DNA from: Dama dama | Taxonomy: Eukaryota > Chordata > Mammalia > Artiodactyla > Cervidae | DNA length: 64,000 bases | Assembly (NCBI RefSeq): GCF_033118175.1 | Contig: NC_083701.1 | Coordinates: forward strand, 7,583,501-7,647,500 | Direction of reading: 5' to 3' | In this document: positions 30,905 to 41,739 of the stretch, piece after piece | Numbering within the stretch: the stretch's first letter is position 1 | How the letters are laid out: each line of letters begins with the position of its first letter | The notes under the pieces: generated by a model | The model's database searches: none | The model's input: the letters and a program-made list of their open reading frames with translations, nothing else | Told to the model about the DNA's origin: nothing | Translations under genes and position numbers: made by a program

Positions 30905-33059
30905 TAGTGTACCTTGAGTTCCCTGCAGATAAAAGTTGGGCACTGTGTTTGATGGGCCTCTTTGGTTTTGGAAGCAGTGTGTACCACATTTGGGAACACT
31001 GTTCCAACAGTTTATTGATGACTAGGAAGGCTGCCAGTTTTGACTGGGGCCAAAAGCCAGAGGCCAAAAGCAACTTCTGCAACAGGATCAGCCTGCTGTA
31101 AAGGCGGCTCTGACATGGAGCTATATGACCAGGCAGATTTTAGGTGCCAGATCTATTGAAGTAGACACGAATGCTGTGTGGAGGGCTTGGCAACTTCAAT
31201 AGGAGAACCACAGAGCCGACCTTTAGGCTTCTGGATCAAAAACACACTTCTATCACAGAGAATTACACACTGTTCAAAAAGAAGCTCCTGCCATGCTACT
31301 GGATCTTAATAAAGACTGAGTGTCTGATCATGGGGCATCAAGTGATTGTGTGATTGGAACTGCCCACCAAGAGCTGGGTGTTGTCAGCTGGTCAACCTAG
31401 TCAGAAGATTGAGTATATACAGCAATAATCCATCACATGATGAATTGACTCTTAGTCAACAGATAATAAATGCTAATTCTTCTCCTATACAAGTTAGAAG
31501 CATTTAGGCAAAGCTCATTTATGATTTAGAAGGAAAGATAAGTTGATTACATTTCAGATGCTATCAAATTCCAAAACACAATGAGTACTGCAGAGGCTAA
31601 GAGAAGAGAGAAGAATGCAAGTTTTTGGAAGCAAATGAGATGAGATTTAATATAGATAAAGGTAAGCTAATGCACCTGGAAAAAGTCACAATCAGCATTA
31701 ATTTAAAGTTGGAACCTGCAATTTGTGGAATAATCATACTGGCAAAAAGCTGAGGATAATAATGTATAATAAATTATGAATTGAGTAATGTGTGCTTATT
31801 AGAAAGCCTAAGTCTACCCTCTTGTGGGGTGGAAATAAATATGAACAGACATGGTCACATCACTCCAGGACTCTTCCTGAGACAGAGCTAGAAACTGAGG
31901 ATGGGTTGGTCAAGGTAGAATGGAAAAGCAAAGTGAGGAAGGAGACACGGGGTTCAACTGAGTCTGCAGGGCACTGTGGACTTACACAGGGTTGAGATAA
32001 AACACCGTGGAGCAATCCAGCAATCCAATCTCAGAGCACAGGGATTATGACTAGAAGTCAGCAGAAGGGCCTCAGCCAGGTAGGGGGTCAGGGTTGCTGA
32101 TACACAGCATCAATGATGGAGACCTTGAAACTCTGATCAAGGGAAGGTTATTCTGACCTCACCTGAATGAAGGCTCTGGTCACTGAGTGTCAGAGTAGTG
32201 ATGAATCCCTGGGAGAAGCTGACCTGTCTTTCTCCCCTTTTTGAGGGTAGAGTTTAGGGTTTTTATGGTCAACAGTGAAAGTGCTTCATGTAAGGGAGTC
32301 AGCAGAGAGGTGCCTTGGATAAAAGCTGGTCATTCCCCATGTGACCTCATGTCAGCTGAGATTCCATTCATCTGCAAGTATGAGAAAGCTGGACACTGTG
32401 GCTTACATAAGCATATACCTTGCTTTTTTTCATGAATCAGGCTGTCTGGAGGTTGTCTATTGCTGGCATTGGTAGGAAAATGAAGCCATATGCTTATTTC
32501 TCTTTCATGAGATGAAAAAGCATGTGCTGAGTAGAAGGAATCACATGAATGAATGCACAGAAATGTGTAAAAGAATGATACCAGTGGCAATCACATTTTA
32601 CCATCTACTCAATATACGTGGTCCCTTTCTTCCTTCATAATCAAAGCCCAATTCAGTTTGGAAGCCACATGATCATCTCTGGAGAGACATGTGCTTTCCT
32701 CAGCATCCACTGATCTCTAGAAATTAATTGAAAATTTTCCCTCTGATAATATTTTTTCCTAACGAAAGATAAGCACATATATGGCATCACTGGTTCCCCT
32801 TACCCTGTCTTTCTGGCTTGAACAAGAGTGTGGTACCTGACATCGTGGCTGCCGTCTTGTGATCATGGAGGAAAGACCAAGATGAATTCAAGGATGTCCA
32901 TCCTTTGGGATCCAACCTCAGGGTCGCCTATTCAGAGACCCTTCATGGGGACACCCTCCTATGCTTCTCTGTCCCTTCTTTCCTTAGCTCCTTCACTGAA
33001 TTTATTTCAACCTGAAAAAAAAAAACCTTTGTTTTTCAGCATACTTGTATTACCTTTCT
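30905..33059. other. No gene or clear repeat recognised
   Basis: More than 2 kb without a recognisable repeat, unusual for this window. Frames at 31,792-31,995 and 32,828-33,070 are short and have no known similarity. No credible splice or promoter context is seen. Confidence 0.45.
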
Positions 33060-33130
33060 CTCTCCCATGAAAATGTAAGCAGTGCCTTGAAGTCAGGGAT
33101 GGTGCACAGCAGACGCTAATGAATAAAGGT
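33060..33130 (+). repeat. L2 3' end fragment, sense
   Basis: The segments 'catgaaaatgtaagcagtgc', 'tgaagtcagggatggtgca' and 'agacgctaatgaataaa' follow L2 3' order. Confidence 0.6.
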
Positions 33131-33364
33131 TAGATATCCAAACTCCTGAAGGCAGGAGTGAGGCCCGTAGGACTCAGTCATCTCCAAGGCCCTTTATCAT
33201 CAAACAACCGACCACTGACCCCTCATATTTCTAGGTTTTTCTTTTGATTGTTGGGTTCTTAAGACTTTTTTGATCATGACCTCCCAGCAGTAATAACTTT
33301 TGCATCATAGCTAATTGTGTGTACTTGGTCAGGAACTATATTGCCTTAATGTTGAAAACAGAAA

Positions 33365-33418
33365 GAAGCTAACTCCCAAAGGGTTGGACACAATGACTGA
33401 GCAACTAGCACTTTCACT
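33365..33418 (+). mobile_element. Bov-A 3' tail fragment
   Basis: Only the terminal part, 'gggttggacacaatgactga' with 'gcaactagcactttcac', is present, about 50 bp of a Bov-tA/Bov-A SINE. Confidence 0.75.
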
Positions 33419-33689
33419 TTTTCCCCACTTGTTTACAAGACCGATTAAAGGTCTGCAACCTGAAGTCTGAAAAGCCTTTCAGTTGAGGTATTTTGTCCCA
33501 TGCAATCTGCCATTAAACTATGTCTTACTTGGGAAAATATTTTTAGTAATGATAAACTAATAATATACAAGGGAATATGCTTGTACATTATTATAAAATA
33601 TATAGCATGCTATAGAAGATATAATAAAATATAATAATAATACAATTAAGCAATAAATCTAACATGTATACAGCTCTCCAGAGCACACA

Positions 33690-33880
33690 GATTACCATCA
33701 CACAGAGTGTCTCATCTATTTACTGTGTCAGCTCTCTAATGATGGTAGGCTCATTTATCACATGAGAGAAACTAGCTCAGAGGGCATATAATTTATCTAG
33801 GAATACTTTGCAAGCTAGTGACAGAGCCAGGGTTCAAACCAGGGTGTTCGACTCCTCTCTCAGATAGCTCTCTCCTCGTT
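33690..33880 (-). repeat. MIR SINE, antisense
   Basis: It contains 'tcatttatcacatgagagaa', 'aagctagtgacagagccag' and 'ggttcaaaccagggtgttcg', which is reversed MIR. Confidence 0.75.
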
Positions 33881-34039
33881 AAATGCCTGCTAAGGATGCA
33901 GATAATTTAGATGAATCCTTTCTGTCATTCTGGCCATCATCTCTCTCTGCTGTAGCATCCACCTGGGCTCTGTTCATTGCAGTAAAAGCTCTGGAAGTCA
34001 GGACAGAGACTTAGAAGGAATCAAAAAGCATGCACAAGT

Positions 34040-34390
34040 CCATCTCGTTTCATGACCTGGCACATGTTATTTGACTTCTCTGAGACTTGGTTTCCTCACC
34101 TGTACGTGGAGGTCACTCCTGTTGGTATACCAAACTCAGGGGCTTGTTGCGAACATGCTTGTGGAGATCCTTAGGCAGTCTGAGCCTCTGGATTTTGTCA
34201 AGGGCCTCCTCTCTGCTGGGGATGTCTGCGCTTCTGCTTGGCACACACTAGACATTACTTATACTCACTCACATGTCTCCTCCTGGGCACTCCTGCCTCA
34301 TGTTATTCTTGCTTTGATTACAGCTCTTCCCCGTCCCATTAATATATGCTTCCTGTACATTACACAGCACTTGGATGGAGTGGGTGCTCA
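34040..34390 (+). repeat. MIR piece followed by an L2-like 3' segment
   Basis: At 34,040-34,130 'ctctgagacttggtttcctc' with 'cacctgtacgtgg' matches MIR. At about 34,225-34,390 'tgttattcttgctttgatta' and 'cacagcacttggatggagtg' resemble L2 3' sequence. Both are diverged. Confidence 0.5.
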
Positions 34391-34949
34391 CTAATTATTT
34401 CAAAGCATCACCCCCTGTCTGTGTTCTAGACCTGAGCTGTGCCCTGGGTAGTGATCCAATAGCAAGCTCAAATGCTTGGGAAGATATCAGTATTTCCATC
34501 ATCTGCAAATTTTGTGGGAGGAATCACAACACACGCTCCACAAAGCGAGTATTACATAATGTCCCCCCAGTGGTTTGACTTTCAGTGGGACCCATATAGA
34601 TCATGGAATCCCATCTCTTAGTCCTGCATTCGATGGCCTCAGAATTGCAGAATTACAGGTAGAAGTTGGTAGGCAGGTGGCCGCAGATGGCACAGTGCTC
34701 AGTGAGGTCATGGACTGGGGACAGAGAAAGGACAACCTTTTTGATTAATGTGCTGGTGAAGACATCAAATGTAGAAGGTGTTACTTGGATACCGTTTCTC
34801 AGGCAGCAGGGATCAGAGTGCATGGAGCATGCAGGATTCTTCAGGAGATGCTAAGAGATGCAGGGATATGAGTGAGGGACTGGATGAAGCAAGAGAAACA
34901 GTGAGAGGAGATAAGGTCAGAGAAACTCAGTGTGTGTAGACAGGGAGAG
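34391..34949. other. No gene or clear repeat recognised
   Basis: Unique-looking sequence of about 560 bp, with no supported feature. Confidence 0.5.
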
Positions 34950-35150
34950 AGCTTAGTCACTAAGTCATGTCCAACTCTTTTGTGACCCCATGAACTGTAG
35001 CCCACCAGGCTCCTCTGTCCATAGGATTTCCCAGGCAAGAATACTGGAGTGGGTTGCCATTTCCTTCTCCACGGGATTTTCCAGACCCAGGGATCAAACT
35101 GGCGTCTCCTGCATTGCAGGTGGATTCTTTACCAATAATTCATGGTGCCC
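34950..35150 (-). mobile_element. Bov-tA SINE, antisense
   Basis: It runs from 'tcactaagtcatgtccaact' through 'ttcccaggcaagaatactgg' to a diverged head end ('ttaccaataattcatggtgc'). Confidence 0.9.
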
Positions 35151-35511
35151 AGGACAAAATGAAAATGCAGAGTTTCTGGTTCAGAAATTACTAAGAATTC
35201 CAAGACAGTGACAGCGGAGCTTCAAACCAATCACAGGCCCTTCTGAGCATGACTGTGCAATAGTGTCTGCACACCGTGGAGCTGGCCATGTGTGGGCCCG
35301 GCAAGCCACCACTTACTCCTTCACTCACTCAGTGAGAAATCCCCAGATATTTGAAACTAAGGGGGGTACAGTGAACAGTTTCACTTAAATCACTGAATGT
35401 TTGGAGGGGTGCAGCCGGGGAGGAATGGAAACAGAGAGACCAGCTTCAGGGGTATCACTGTCTTCAGAGAAAGGGGCAGCTTGAAATACTTTCCTGTCAG
35501 ATCCCATTTCT
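35151..35511. other. No gene or clear repeat recognised
   Basis: Unique-looking sequence, with nothing to annotate. Confidence 0.5.
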
Positions 35512-35611
35512 TTTTCTTTTCTTTTTGGCCACACTGCACAGAATGTGGCATCTTAGTTCTGCGACCGGGAAATTGAACCCGCAGCCCTACAGCGGAATCC
35601 ACACTCCTACA
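35512..35611 (-). mobile_element. CHR-type SINE, antisense (left half of a head-to-head pair)
   Basis: It contains 'tttggccacactgcacagaa', 'catcttagttctgcgaccgg' and 'gaaattgaacccgcagccc', a reversed CHR body. Its tRNA-like head meets the head of the next SINE. Confidence 0.82.
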
Positions 35612-35742
35612 GGGGAAGCACGGAGTCTTCTCAGTGGTTAAGACTGTGATTCCACTGTGGGGACATGGGTTCCATCCCTGGTTGGGGAACTAAGACCCCA
35701 CATGCTCTGTGGTGATGCCAAAAAGAAAAGAAAAAGAAATGG
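35612..35742 (+). mobile_element. CHR-type SINE, sense (right half of a head-to-head pair)
   Basis: It contains 'gtcttctcagtggttaagac', 'gggttccatccctggttggg', 'gaactaagaccccacatgct' and an A/G-rich tail ('gccaaaaagaaaagaaaaag'). Together with the preceding copy it makes a roughly 100-bp imperfect inverted repeat. Confidence 0.85.
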
Positions 35743-36131
35743 GAACCTGCAGAGGAGCAGTCAGATTCGAGGTGCTTTTTGGGGGTAGAGACACAGGGAT
35801 TTGCTGGTGAGTTGGGTGGAGTTTGAGGGTCAGAGAGAACATGAAGGTATCTTCCAAGTTTTTGGTCTGAGCTGTTGAGTGGATGCTGACGCCGTTTACG
35901 GAAACAGGAAAGACTAGAGGGAAAACAGATTGTGTAAGAAAAGAATCCTCTTGGAACTGATGTTAAAGATGTGGGTCAGACACTCAGGTAGACAGACATG
36001 AAGACATGAGACAGACATGGTAAGGACCAGAGATGGAGGTGGCCTCAGTACACGGATGGTCCAAGAAGGCAGCATTCAATAAAAGGTTCCATACATCCTG
36101 ATGTTCACCACCAACACACAAAGCTATGCTT
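35743..36131. other. No gene or clear repeat recognised
   Basis: Unique-looking sequence of about 390 bp. Confidence 0.5.
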
Positions 36132-36315
36132 TTGTGTAGAGTCCCAGCTCTCCTCCTTACCAGCCATGTGCGCTTGGACACATTTCTTTGCTCCTTTCCA
36201 TTCATAAAAGAAGAATAAGCATACATATCTCCTAGAGTAGCCTTGGAGATTAAAAGTGATAATGCATGTAATGTAATGGCCAGCAGGAAGCACTGTATCA
36301 ATAGTTGCTATTAAT
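36132..36315 (+). repeat. MIR SINE, sense
   Basis: It contains 'gagtcccagctctcctcctt', 'gccatgtgcgcttggacaca', 'ttcataaaagaagaataagc' and 'gcaggaagcactgtatcaat', in MIR order. Confidence 0.7.
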
Positions 36316-37760
36316 GCAAATAAGTTATCTATGAGATAAGATCAGTTGTCCTGAAATGTGCTTAAGGAAATTTAGTGTCCAAACAGAATGGATTCAACCT
36401 TGAAGATAGGCAAGAGGTATTTTCAACCGTCTTCCCCCTTTCCCAGCGAAGGTCAGAGATTTGACTTTATTTAAAGTTAGACTAGGTTAAGAGACCAGAC
36501 ACTCACATAAAAATTCTTTTTATCTCTTTTCCTTTCCACATAATTCCTGCAGATTATCTCTCTCTCTTTCTTTTTTTTCTTTCAGTACAAGCTTTCAAAG
36601 TCCTGGCTAAGGATTCAGACTTCCTGGTACCCAAAAATTAAGCAAAATAAGATGTTTGAAAGCCAGAGAGGCTGATCTTGGCTCCAGAAAGTATGAGATG
36701 GTCAGAAATATTGGGGATTTGATGTAGGGGTGCTGACTGCATTTGAAATGTGAGACCTGAAAAAAAAGGCTTCCTGAACCAGGAGGAGAGACCAGACCTG
36801 GCTCCTTGGAGGAGGCTGCAGACACCCCACCTTTGGGAGCTGAGGGTCCTGGTTCCACCAGGCTCTCCACCAGCCTCTCCCCTTGCTCGGTTCTGCCAGC
36901 CAGCCCTGCAATCATCTGTGTACCTTCTTTAATTGATTCAATTAGGAAATGTACTAAAAACTTCAGAGAATAATAAACTGTCCATCCAGATATTTGCTTT
37001 TAAATTATTCAACAGTAAAAGAAAACTTAAAATGGAAGTCCCTTCATTCCATTCTCCTTCTCTGCTGAGGAAATCAGGGTCTAAAAATTATGCACATCTG
37101 ACCAAACCACACTTAGATCTTTGGACTCTGTCCACATTTAGCTCCACAAGCGAAACATATTTTTGTTTTGTGCACATTAAAGCATTCCCATATATGTCTT
37201 ATGCTCATATGACTCTTTATGTAATTTGCTTTCCTCATTCGCCATTATGTTGATAAATATGTTCTGTTCATTAATTTTAATTGCCAAGTCCCTCATTTCA
37301 CAATTTATTTATTTCTATAAGGAGACGACGTAGGTAGGTTCTTTTCACTTGTCCCTTCACTCACTGTTTCAAGCGATGGCCGCCCTGGGTGTGGACCAGC
37401 ACCCCTGCGGGGGACTCCGCAGGGCACTCTGACAGCAGACTCACAGCACAGAGACGCTCGCTTCTCTTCCACGTTAACAGATGGTACCTGATTGCTTTCC
37501 TAATGGTTTTCCTGCTTCACATCACCGCCAGGGATGAAGAAAGTTCTTGCATCTCCATAGTCTACGACTATGAGTTCTTTACTGCTGTGCTGAGTGGGAA
37601 AGGCACCTCCTTGGTGCTTTCATTTTATTTCTATGATGGGTGGGACACGTCCCTTTCCAGATCCTTATTTGTCAAAGTCTCTCTGCCTGGATTTTTATTA
37701 CCTGTAGCCAAATGTTATTTCTAAGGAAGGCAGGCTGTCTGACCAGTGCTAACTGACCAA
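36316..37760. other. No gene or clear repeat recognised
   Basis: It holds a short pyrimidine-rich run near 36,555-36,585. An open frame at 37,389-37,724 encodes a hydrophobic, unrecognised 111-residue peptide that I do not consider a gene. Confidence 0.45.
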
Positions 37761-37976
37761 CCGGGCTTCCCATGTGGCTCAGTGGTAAAGAATCCACCCA
37801 CCAAGCAGCAGACTTGTGTTGATTCCTGGGTCGGGAAGATCCCCTGGAGAAGGAAATGACAACCCACTCCAGCATACTTGCCTGGAGAATCCCGTGGGCA
37901 GAGGAGCCTGGTGGGCTACATGCCATGGGGTCACAGAGTCAGACGCGACTGAGTGGCTAAACAATAACAATAACTA
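37761..37976 (+). mobile_element. Bov-tA SINE, sense, with 9-bp target duplication
   Basis: A full copy from 'gggcttcccatgtggctcag' to 'gcgactgagtggctaaacaa'. The word taactgacc occurs at 37,750-37,758 and 37,977-37,985. Confidence 0.94.
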
Positions 37977-39459
37977 TAACTGACCTGCGAGGGATCACCT
38001 GGAACTCAAGCAGGGGAGGGAGGGTGGAGAGAACAGCAGTGGGATCTCAAAGGACAAACTTCATCAGCTTCATGATTTTGCCCAGGGATCTCAGGAAACT
38101 TGTAATTTAATTTAATACATGATTGTCCAAGATTAAACCTAACAAAACTGTGTTCTCCAATTTTGGATTCTGGTTTTGACATGTGCCTCCTCCCCACTGC
38201 TTACCTCTGTGTGGGGTGCTTGAGGAGTTCTCTGAGCTTGGGCATCTTGCCCAAGACTTCTAAAGAGTCAGTCTGGACTTAAAAGAAACCTCTGTGCAGG
38301 CCAATCCTGCAAATATTTATCAAGTGTCTACTATGAACAATTCACTGTTTTCCATCAAATACAATGTATTCCCTTCGAGGGCCAATTAACAAAGTGATTA
38401 AAGAAAGGAACAGATGTATCACTGCCTACCTTTCTCTTTTGAGAAGCCCCAAGTCAGGTAGGAAGTGGCAGTTTCTCCTCAGTTCCCCAGTCCCACCAAC
38501 TGAGTCACCAGGAGAGGTCCCAGAGCCCACAGCCTTCTGTCCCAAACACCTGGCCGTATCCTTGTCTGGGACCCTCCTCAGCTGCCAGCCCACCTCTCTC
38601 CACACATCGTCGGGAGCGCTCCCTCCATTGACTTCAACCACATTTGGACGTTAAAAAACACAGATGGCATTGTGGTTCCAGGCTAATTGCAGCATATTTC
38701 TCTGATAAGCGATTCTCATTATGTGCTCGTCAAACGATTATGGAAATGAGTGGTGGTTCCATCCTCGTGCCTGTCAGCTCTGGTTAATAAAAAATGGAAA
38801 CAAAAAACTAAAGAGAGGAAAACTGCTAAGCTAAGAGTGGTCTTGGGACCAGGAGGCTGGAGATATAAAGAGGAAGGAGCATTTCCCGGCAATCAGCAAG
38901 GACGACTCCAGGCAGGACCGGCCATGTCCGCTCCAGGGAAGTTCGGTCTATACTCAGGGACCGAGGCTCCCCAGACCCAGGTCAGATGGGGGAGCACATG
39001 TGAGCTGCTCACCCCTGCTCCCCTTGCACCTGATGCCCGGCCTTGGCTTCCTTGGGTGAGCGTTGCCCTTGAGCCTCGGGATGCTGCTCACACGACCTTG
39101 GAGCTTTTGCTTTGGCTCCCACATCTCCTCAGGCTTCTCCACCCACCACGGGACCCAGCACAGTCTCAAGGGGGGACTGCAGGCTGAAGACAGACCACAC
39201 AGGCTCCATCTCAGGCCCACCACCTGTTAGCCATCACCTTACGCCGATGGTCTGAGCCCTCCAGAGCTCAGCGCGCACACGAGCGAACCAAGAAACAGCA
39301 GGAGCACTTGTCCATGTGGCTCCTGTGAGGCTGGGATGGGATGCTGCACCCAGAGCCCTTCGCACGACGCCCGACCCCACACAAGCAGCCAAGCGATGTT
39401 GACCCCGCCAGGCCACAGCTGGGGAGCCAGTTCTGCCATCTGCTCGTCACTTAGCCATC
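37977..39459. other. Repeat-poor stretch; possible conserved noncoding element at 38,640-38,800
   Basis: No repeat is recognised. Between 38,640 and 38,800 the sequence is dense in AT-rich binding-site-like words: 'ggctaattgcagcatatttc', 'ctgataagcgattctcatta', 'caaacgattatggaaatgag'. This resembles homeodomain, GATA and POU-type sites and is suggestive of a regulatory element, without proof. The following 38,890-39,430 is GC-richer, with open frames on both strands that match nothing known. Confidence 0.35.
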
Positions 39460-39575
39460 TTAGTTGACCAGTAAGCTCCATGAGAGCAGAGACATCGCTC
39501 TCAGAGTATGCCAACAGCTCGCACATGAAAGATGCTTAACAAACTGGTATTGAATGAGTAAGTACATTGAGGAAA
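39460..39575 (+). repeat. L2 3' end fragment, sense
   Basis: The segments 'agtaagctccatgagagcag' and 'gatgcttaacaaactggtat' with 'tgaatgagtaag' follow the L2 3' terminal order. Confidence 0.65.
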
Positions 39576-39804
39576 ACCGGCCCTGAGAACTGTGGGCATC
39601 CTCATAATGGGAAGATGGAGAAATGACTAACCAGAGATTCTCAGGGGAGTGATGACATGGGAGCTTATAAAGCCATATTAAAAACTGCAAAATAAACTAA
39701 TACAAACATAGTTCTAAAATTCCAAAATGATTGTCACTTATGTCAGTTAAATAATCTCCCCCACTGAAGCGACTTATTTATGATCATGATTAAAATTTTA
39801 TAGG

Positions 39805-39866
39805 AGAAACCTATGGTTTTCAGAGAGGTTAAGTAACCTTCCCAATATTGCACAGCTATTAGTTAG
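39805..39866 (-). repeat. MIR fragment, antisense
   Basis: The segments 'cagagaggttaagtaacctt' and 'attgcacagctattagttag' match the reversed MIR core. A Bov-tA follows immediately. Confidence 0.65.
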
Positions 39867-39871
39867 CAGGT

Positions 39872-40083
39872 GTGTGCTGAGTCATTTCAGTCTTGTCTGA
39901 CTCTGTGTGACTCTACAGACTGTAGCCTGCCAGGCTTCTCTGTCCATGGGGTTTCTCCAGGAAGGAATACTTGAGTGGGTTGCCATGACCTCCTCTAGGG
40001 GATCTACCAGACCCAGGGATTGAACCTGGGTCTCTTATGTCTCCTGCACTGGCAGGCAGGTTCTTTACCACAAGCACCACAAG
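39872..40083 (-). mobile_element. Bov-tA SINE, antisense
   Basis: It runs from 'gtgctgagtcatttcagtct' through 'gggattgaacctgggtctct' to 'ctttaccacaagcaccacaa'. The terminal head is slightly diverged. Confidence 0.92.
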
Positions 40084-41084
40084 GGGTGAGATGTAAACTT
40101 GGGTCCTTTGAACCTCAAACATGCTCTCTCTTTCCATTAAAAGACCCATTTACTGCTGGAAGAGCCAGGGACACTCATGGGCTCGTGGTGACGCTTGCTG
40201 TTTGGGGGAAAAAAAGCCAGACAGATATTAAAGTAAACTACTTCCCTTTTGGTCTTTCCTTTCATATTAGGCAGAGTTCAAAGTAAACTGGTTCTTGTAA
40301 TCCTCTGACGATTTCTCGCCCTTGTGTATTGATCTGAGAAGCCTCTGGAGTACTTCGCTTCCCAAGGGCTCATCAATAAATGAAGAGGCTTTACCATCAG
40401 CGGGTCACAGCAGCACAGGGAGCTGAGGGAAACTGGCAGACAAAGGAGAGGTTGGGTGGACTGGGGAGGCCCTGGGGTCTACCCTTACCGCGACAGCTCC
40501 TGAAGAATTCTTGGCCAGTGACCCTGTCCCTTCTTCCATCCTTCACACTTTTCCGGTGTGTATCCACATGACATGATGCTTCTTGGCTGCAGCACATGGA
40601 GTCTCAGTTGCATGGATGGTGGGCTTGGGGGCCTGGAGGGCCCATCTGGGAGGTCCCTACACGGGGATGCCCAGCACTGTCAAGCTCCCAGGACCACTGT
40701 TGAGCCCCACAGGCCCCCAGACCCAACAGCTTCCCTCCCAGGTCCCTGCTCTGTTTCCCCAGCCCCTTCCTGCCCCCTCTGCTCTCTCCAGAATGGTAGC
40801 AGAGCAGCCAGCCCCCCACCCCACTTCTTGTGCCCGGCCACATCCAAGGGCAGGGCCCCTGGCCCTCCGGCCCACAGGACCTCACTTTCCAATGAGGACA
40901 GGAGGGTGTGGAGTGAGAAGAGCCCAGTGAGGGGAAGGATGAATGCTCCTGAAGGCCGAGCCCCATGGCCCTGCTCTGCGGTGTTGACTCTCCTGGATGA
41001 ATGCTCCTTATCCTCTTTCTGTTAAACATCTTATTGTGGGCTTGCAGGCAAAACTGGGGCTTATGGGTGAGAAAGGACCAGGAG
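40084..41084. other. GC-rich unique sequence; no gene supported
   Basis: The interval 40,420-41,000 is GC-rich and has several overlapping open frames on both strands, rich in proline, glycine and alanine. They are composition-driven. No frame has known similarity, a signal peptide with following domain, or a coherent splice pattern. Confidence 0.45.
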
Positions 41085-41260
41085 CCCCAAGCTCCTACCA
41101 CGTGCCAAGCATTGTGCTGGGTACTAAGACCAGGATCCACAGAATCCTCAGAAAGATGCAAAACCAGCCCTTTCCGTGCCCATTTTGTGGATGAGGAAGA
41201 AAGGTGCGAGGCGCCCAGATGGTGCATCCAGTGGGTGGTGGTCAGTACTCAAATCCCACC
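41085..41260 (-). repeat. MIR SINE, antisense
   Basis: It contains 'cgtgccaagcattgtgctgg', 'cccattttgtggatgaggaa' and 'gtcagtactcaaatcccacc', in reversed MIR order. Confidence 0.72.
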
Positions 41261-41728
41261 TGCTTGGACCTCATCTCTTTCCATGTGTCCATCCAAGGCC
41301 CTCTTGTCCTACAGCTGGGCCCCCATTACTCGGGGACTCCATTTCTTGAGGGAGGTTTGGGGAGGCTTTCCCCACACTGGTGTGCAACATCTCGTACCTG
41401 TAAAGGTGTGGGAACTTGACTAAAGGGCTACAGGATATGAAAAGCCTGGCAGGACCCTGGGCTGGTAGTGGACTTGACTGCTTTGTTGTCAACACTTGAG
41501 AGCAGTCGGGAGTTAGCGAGAAGAGTTTAGACAGGCTGCAACTGGTAACATGGGTTAGTGGGCTTGCATTCGTTTTTAGGTCTTATTTCCCCAGTGTTGG
41601 TAATTAGCACTTGGAAGTGTGTCTGTGCTTATGGAATTGCCTGCCTGTATTTGTTTCCTGGCTTCTCTGAGGACAAAGGGCTTCTTCCACCCTTCCTGAG
41701 CCTGAGCATGTGAGTAAATGGGAATCGT
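41261..41728. other. No gene or clear repeat recognised
   Basis: Unique-looking sequence upstream of the BovB insertion point. Confidence 0.5.
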
Positions 41729-41739
41729 AAAGCATACAT
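41729..41739. repeat. Target-site duplication of the long BovB (left copy)
   Basis: The 11-bp word aaagcatacat occurs here and again at 45,786-45,796, directly after the BovB 3' terminus ('gagcgagtgaactg'). Confidence 0.88.

Noticed and set aside
37389..37724. 111-codon frame encoding a hydrophobic peptide
   Set aside because: No known similarity, no supporting splice or promoter context, and hydrophobicity alone is common in T-rich DNA.
38924..39187. ATG in a fair Kozak context (ggccatgtcc) opening a GC-rich frame
   Set aside because: The downstream peptide is low in complexity and unrecognised, and the nearby donor-like sites are weak.
40558..41423. Cluster of overlapping frames of 115-207 codons on both strands
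   Set aside because: GC-rich DNA with few stop codons in several frames; no frame has a recognised domain, and the frames cross a MIR.
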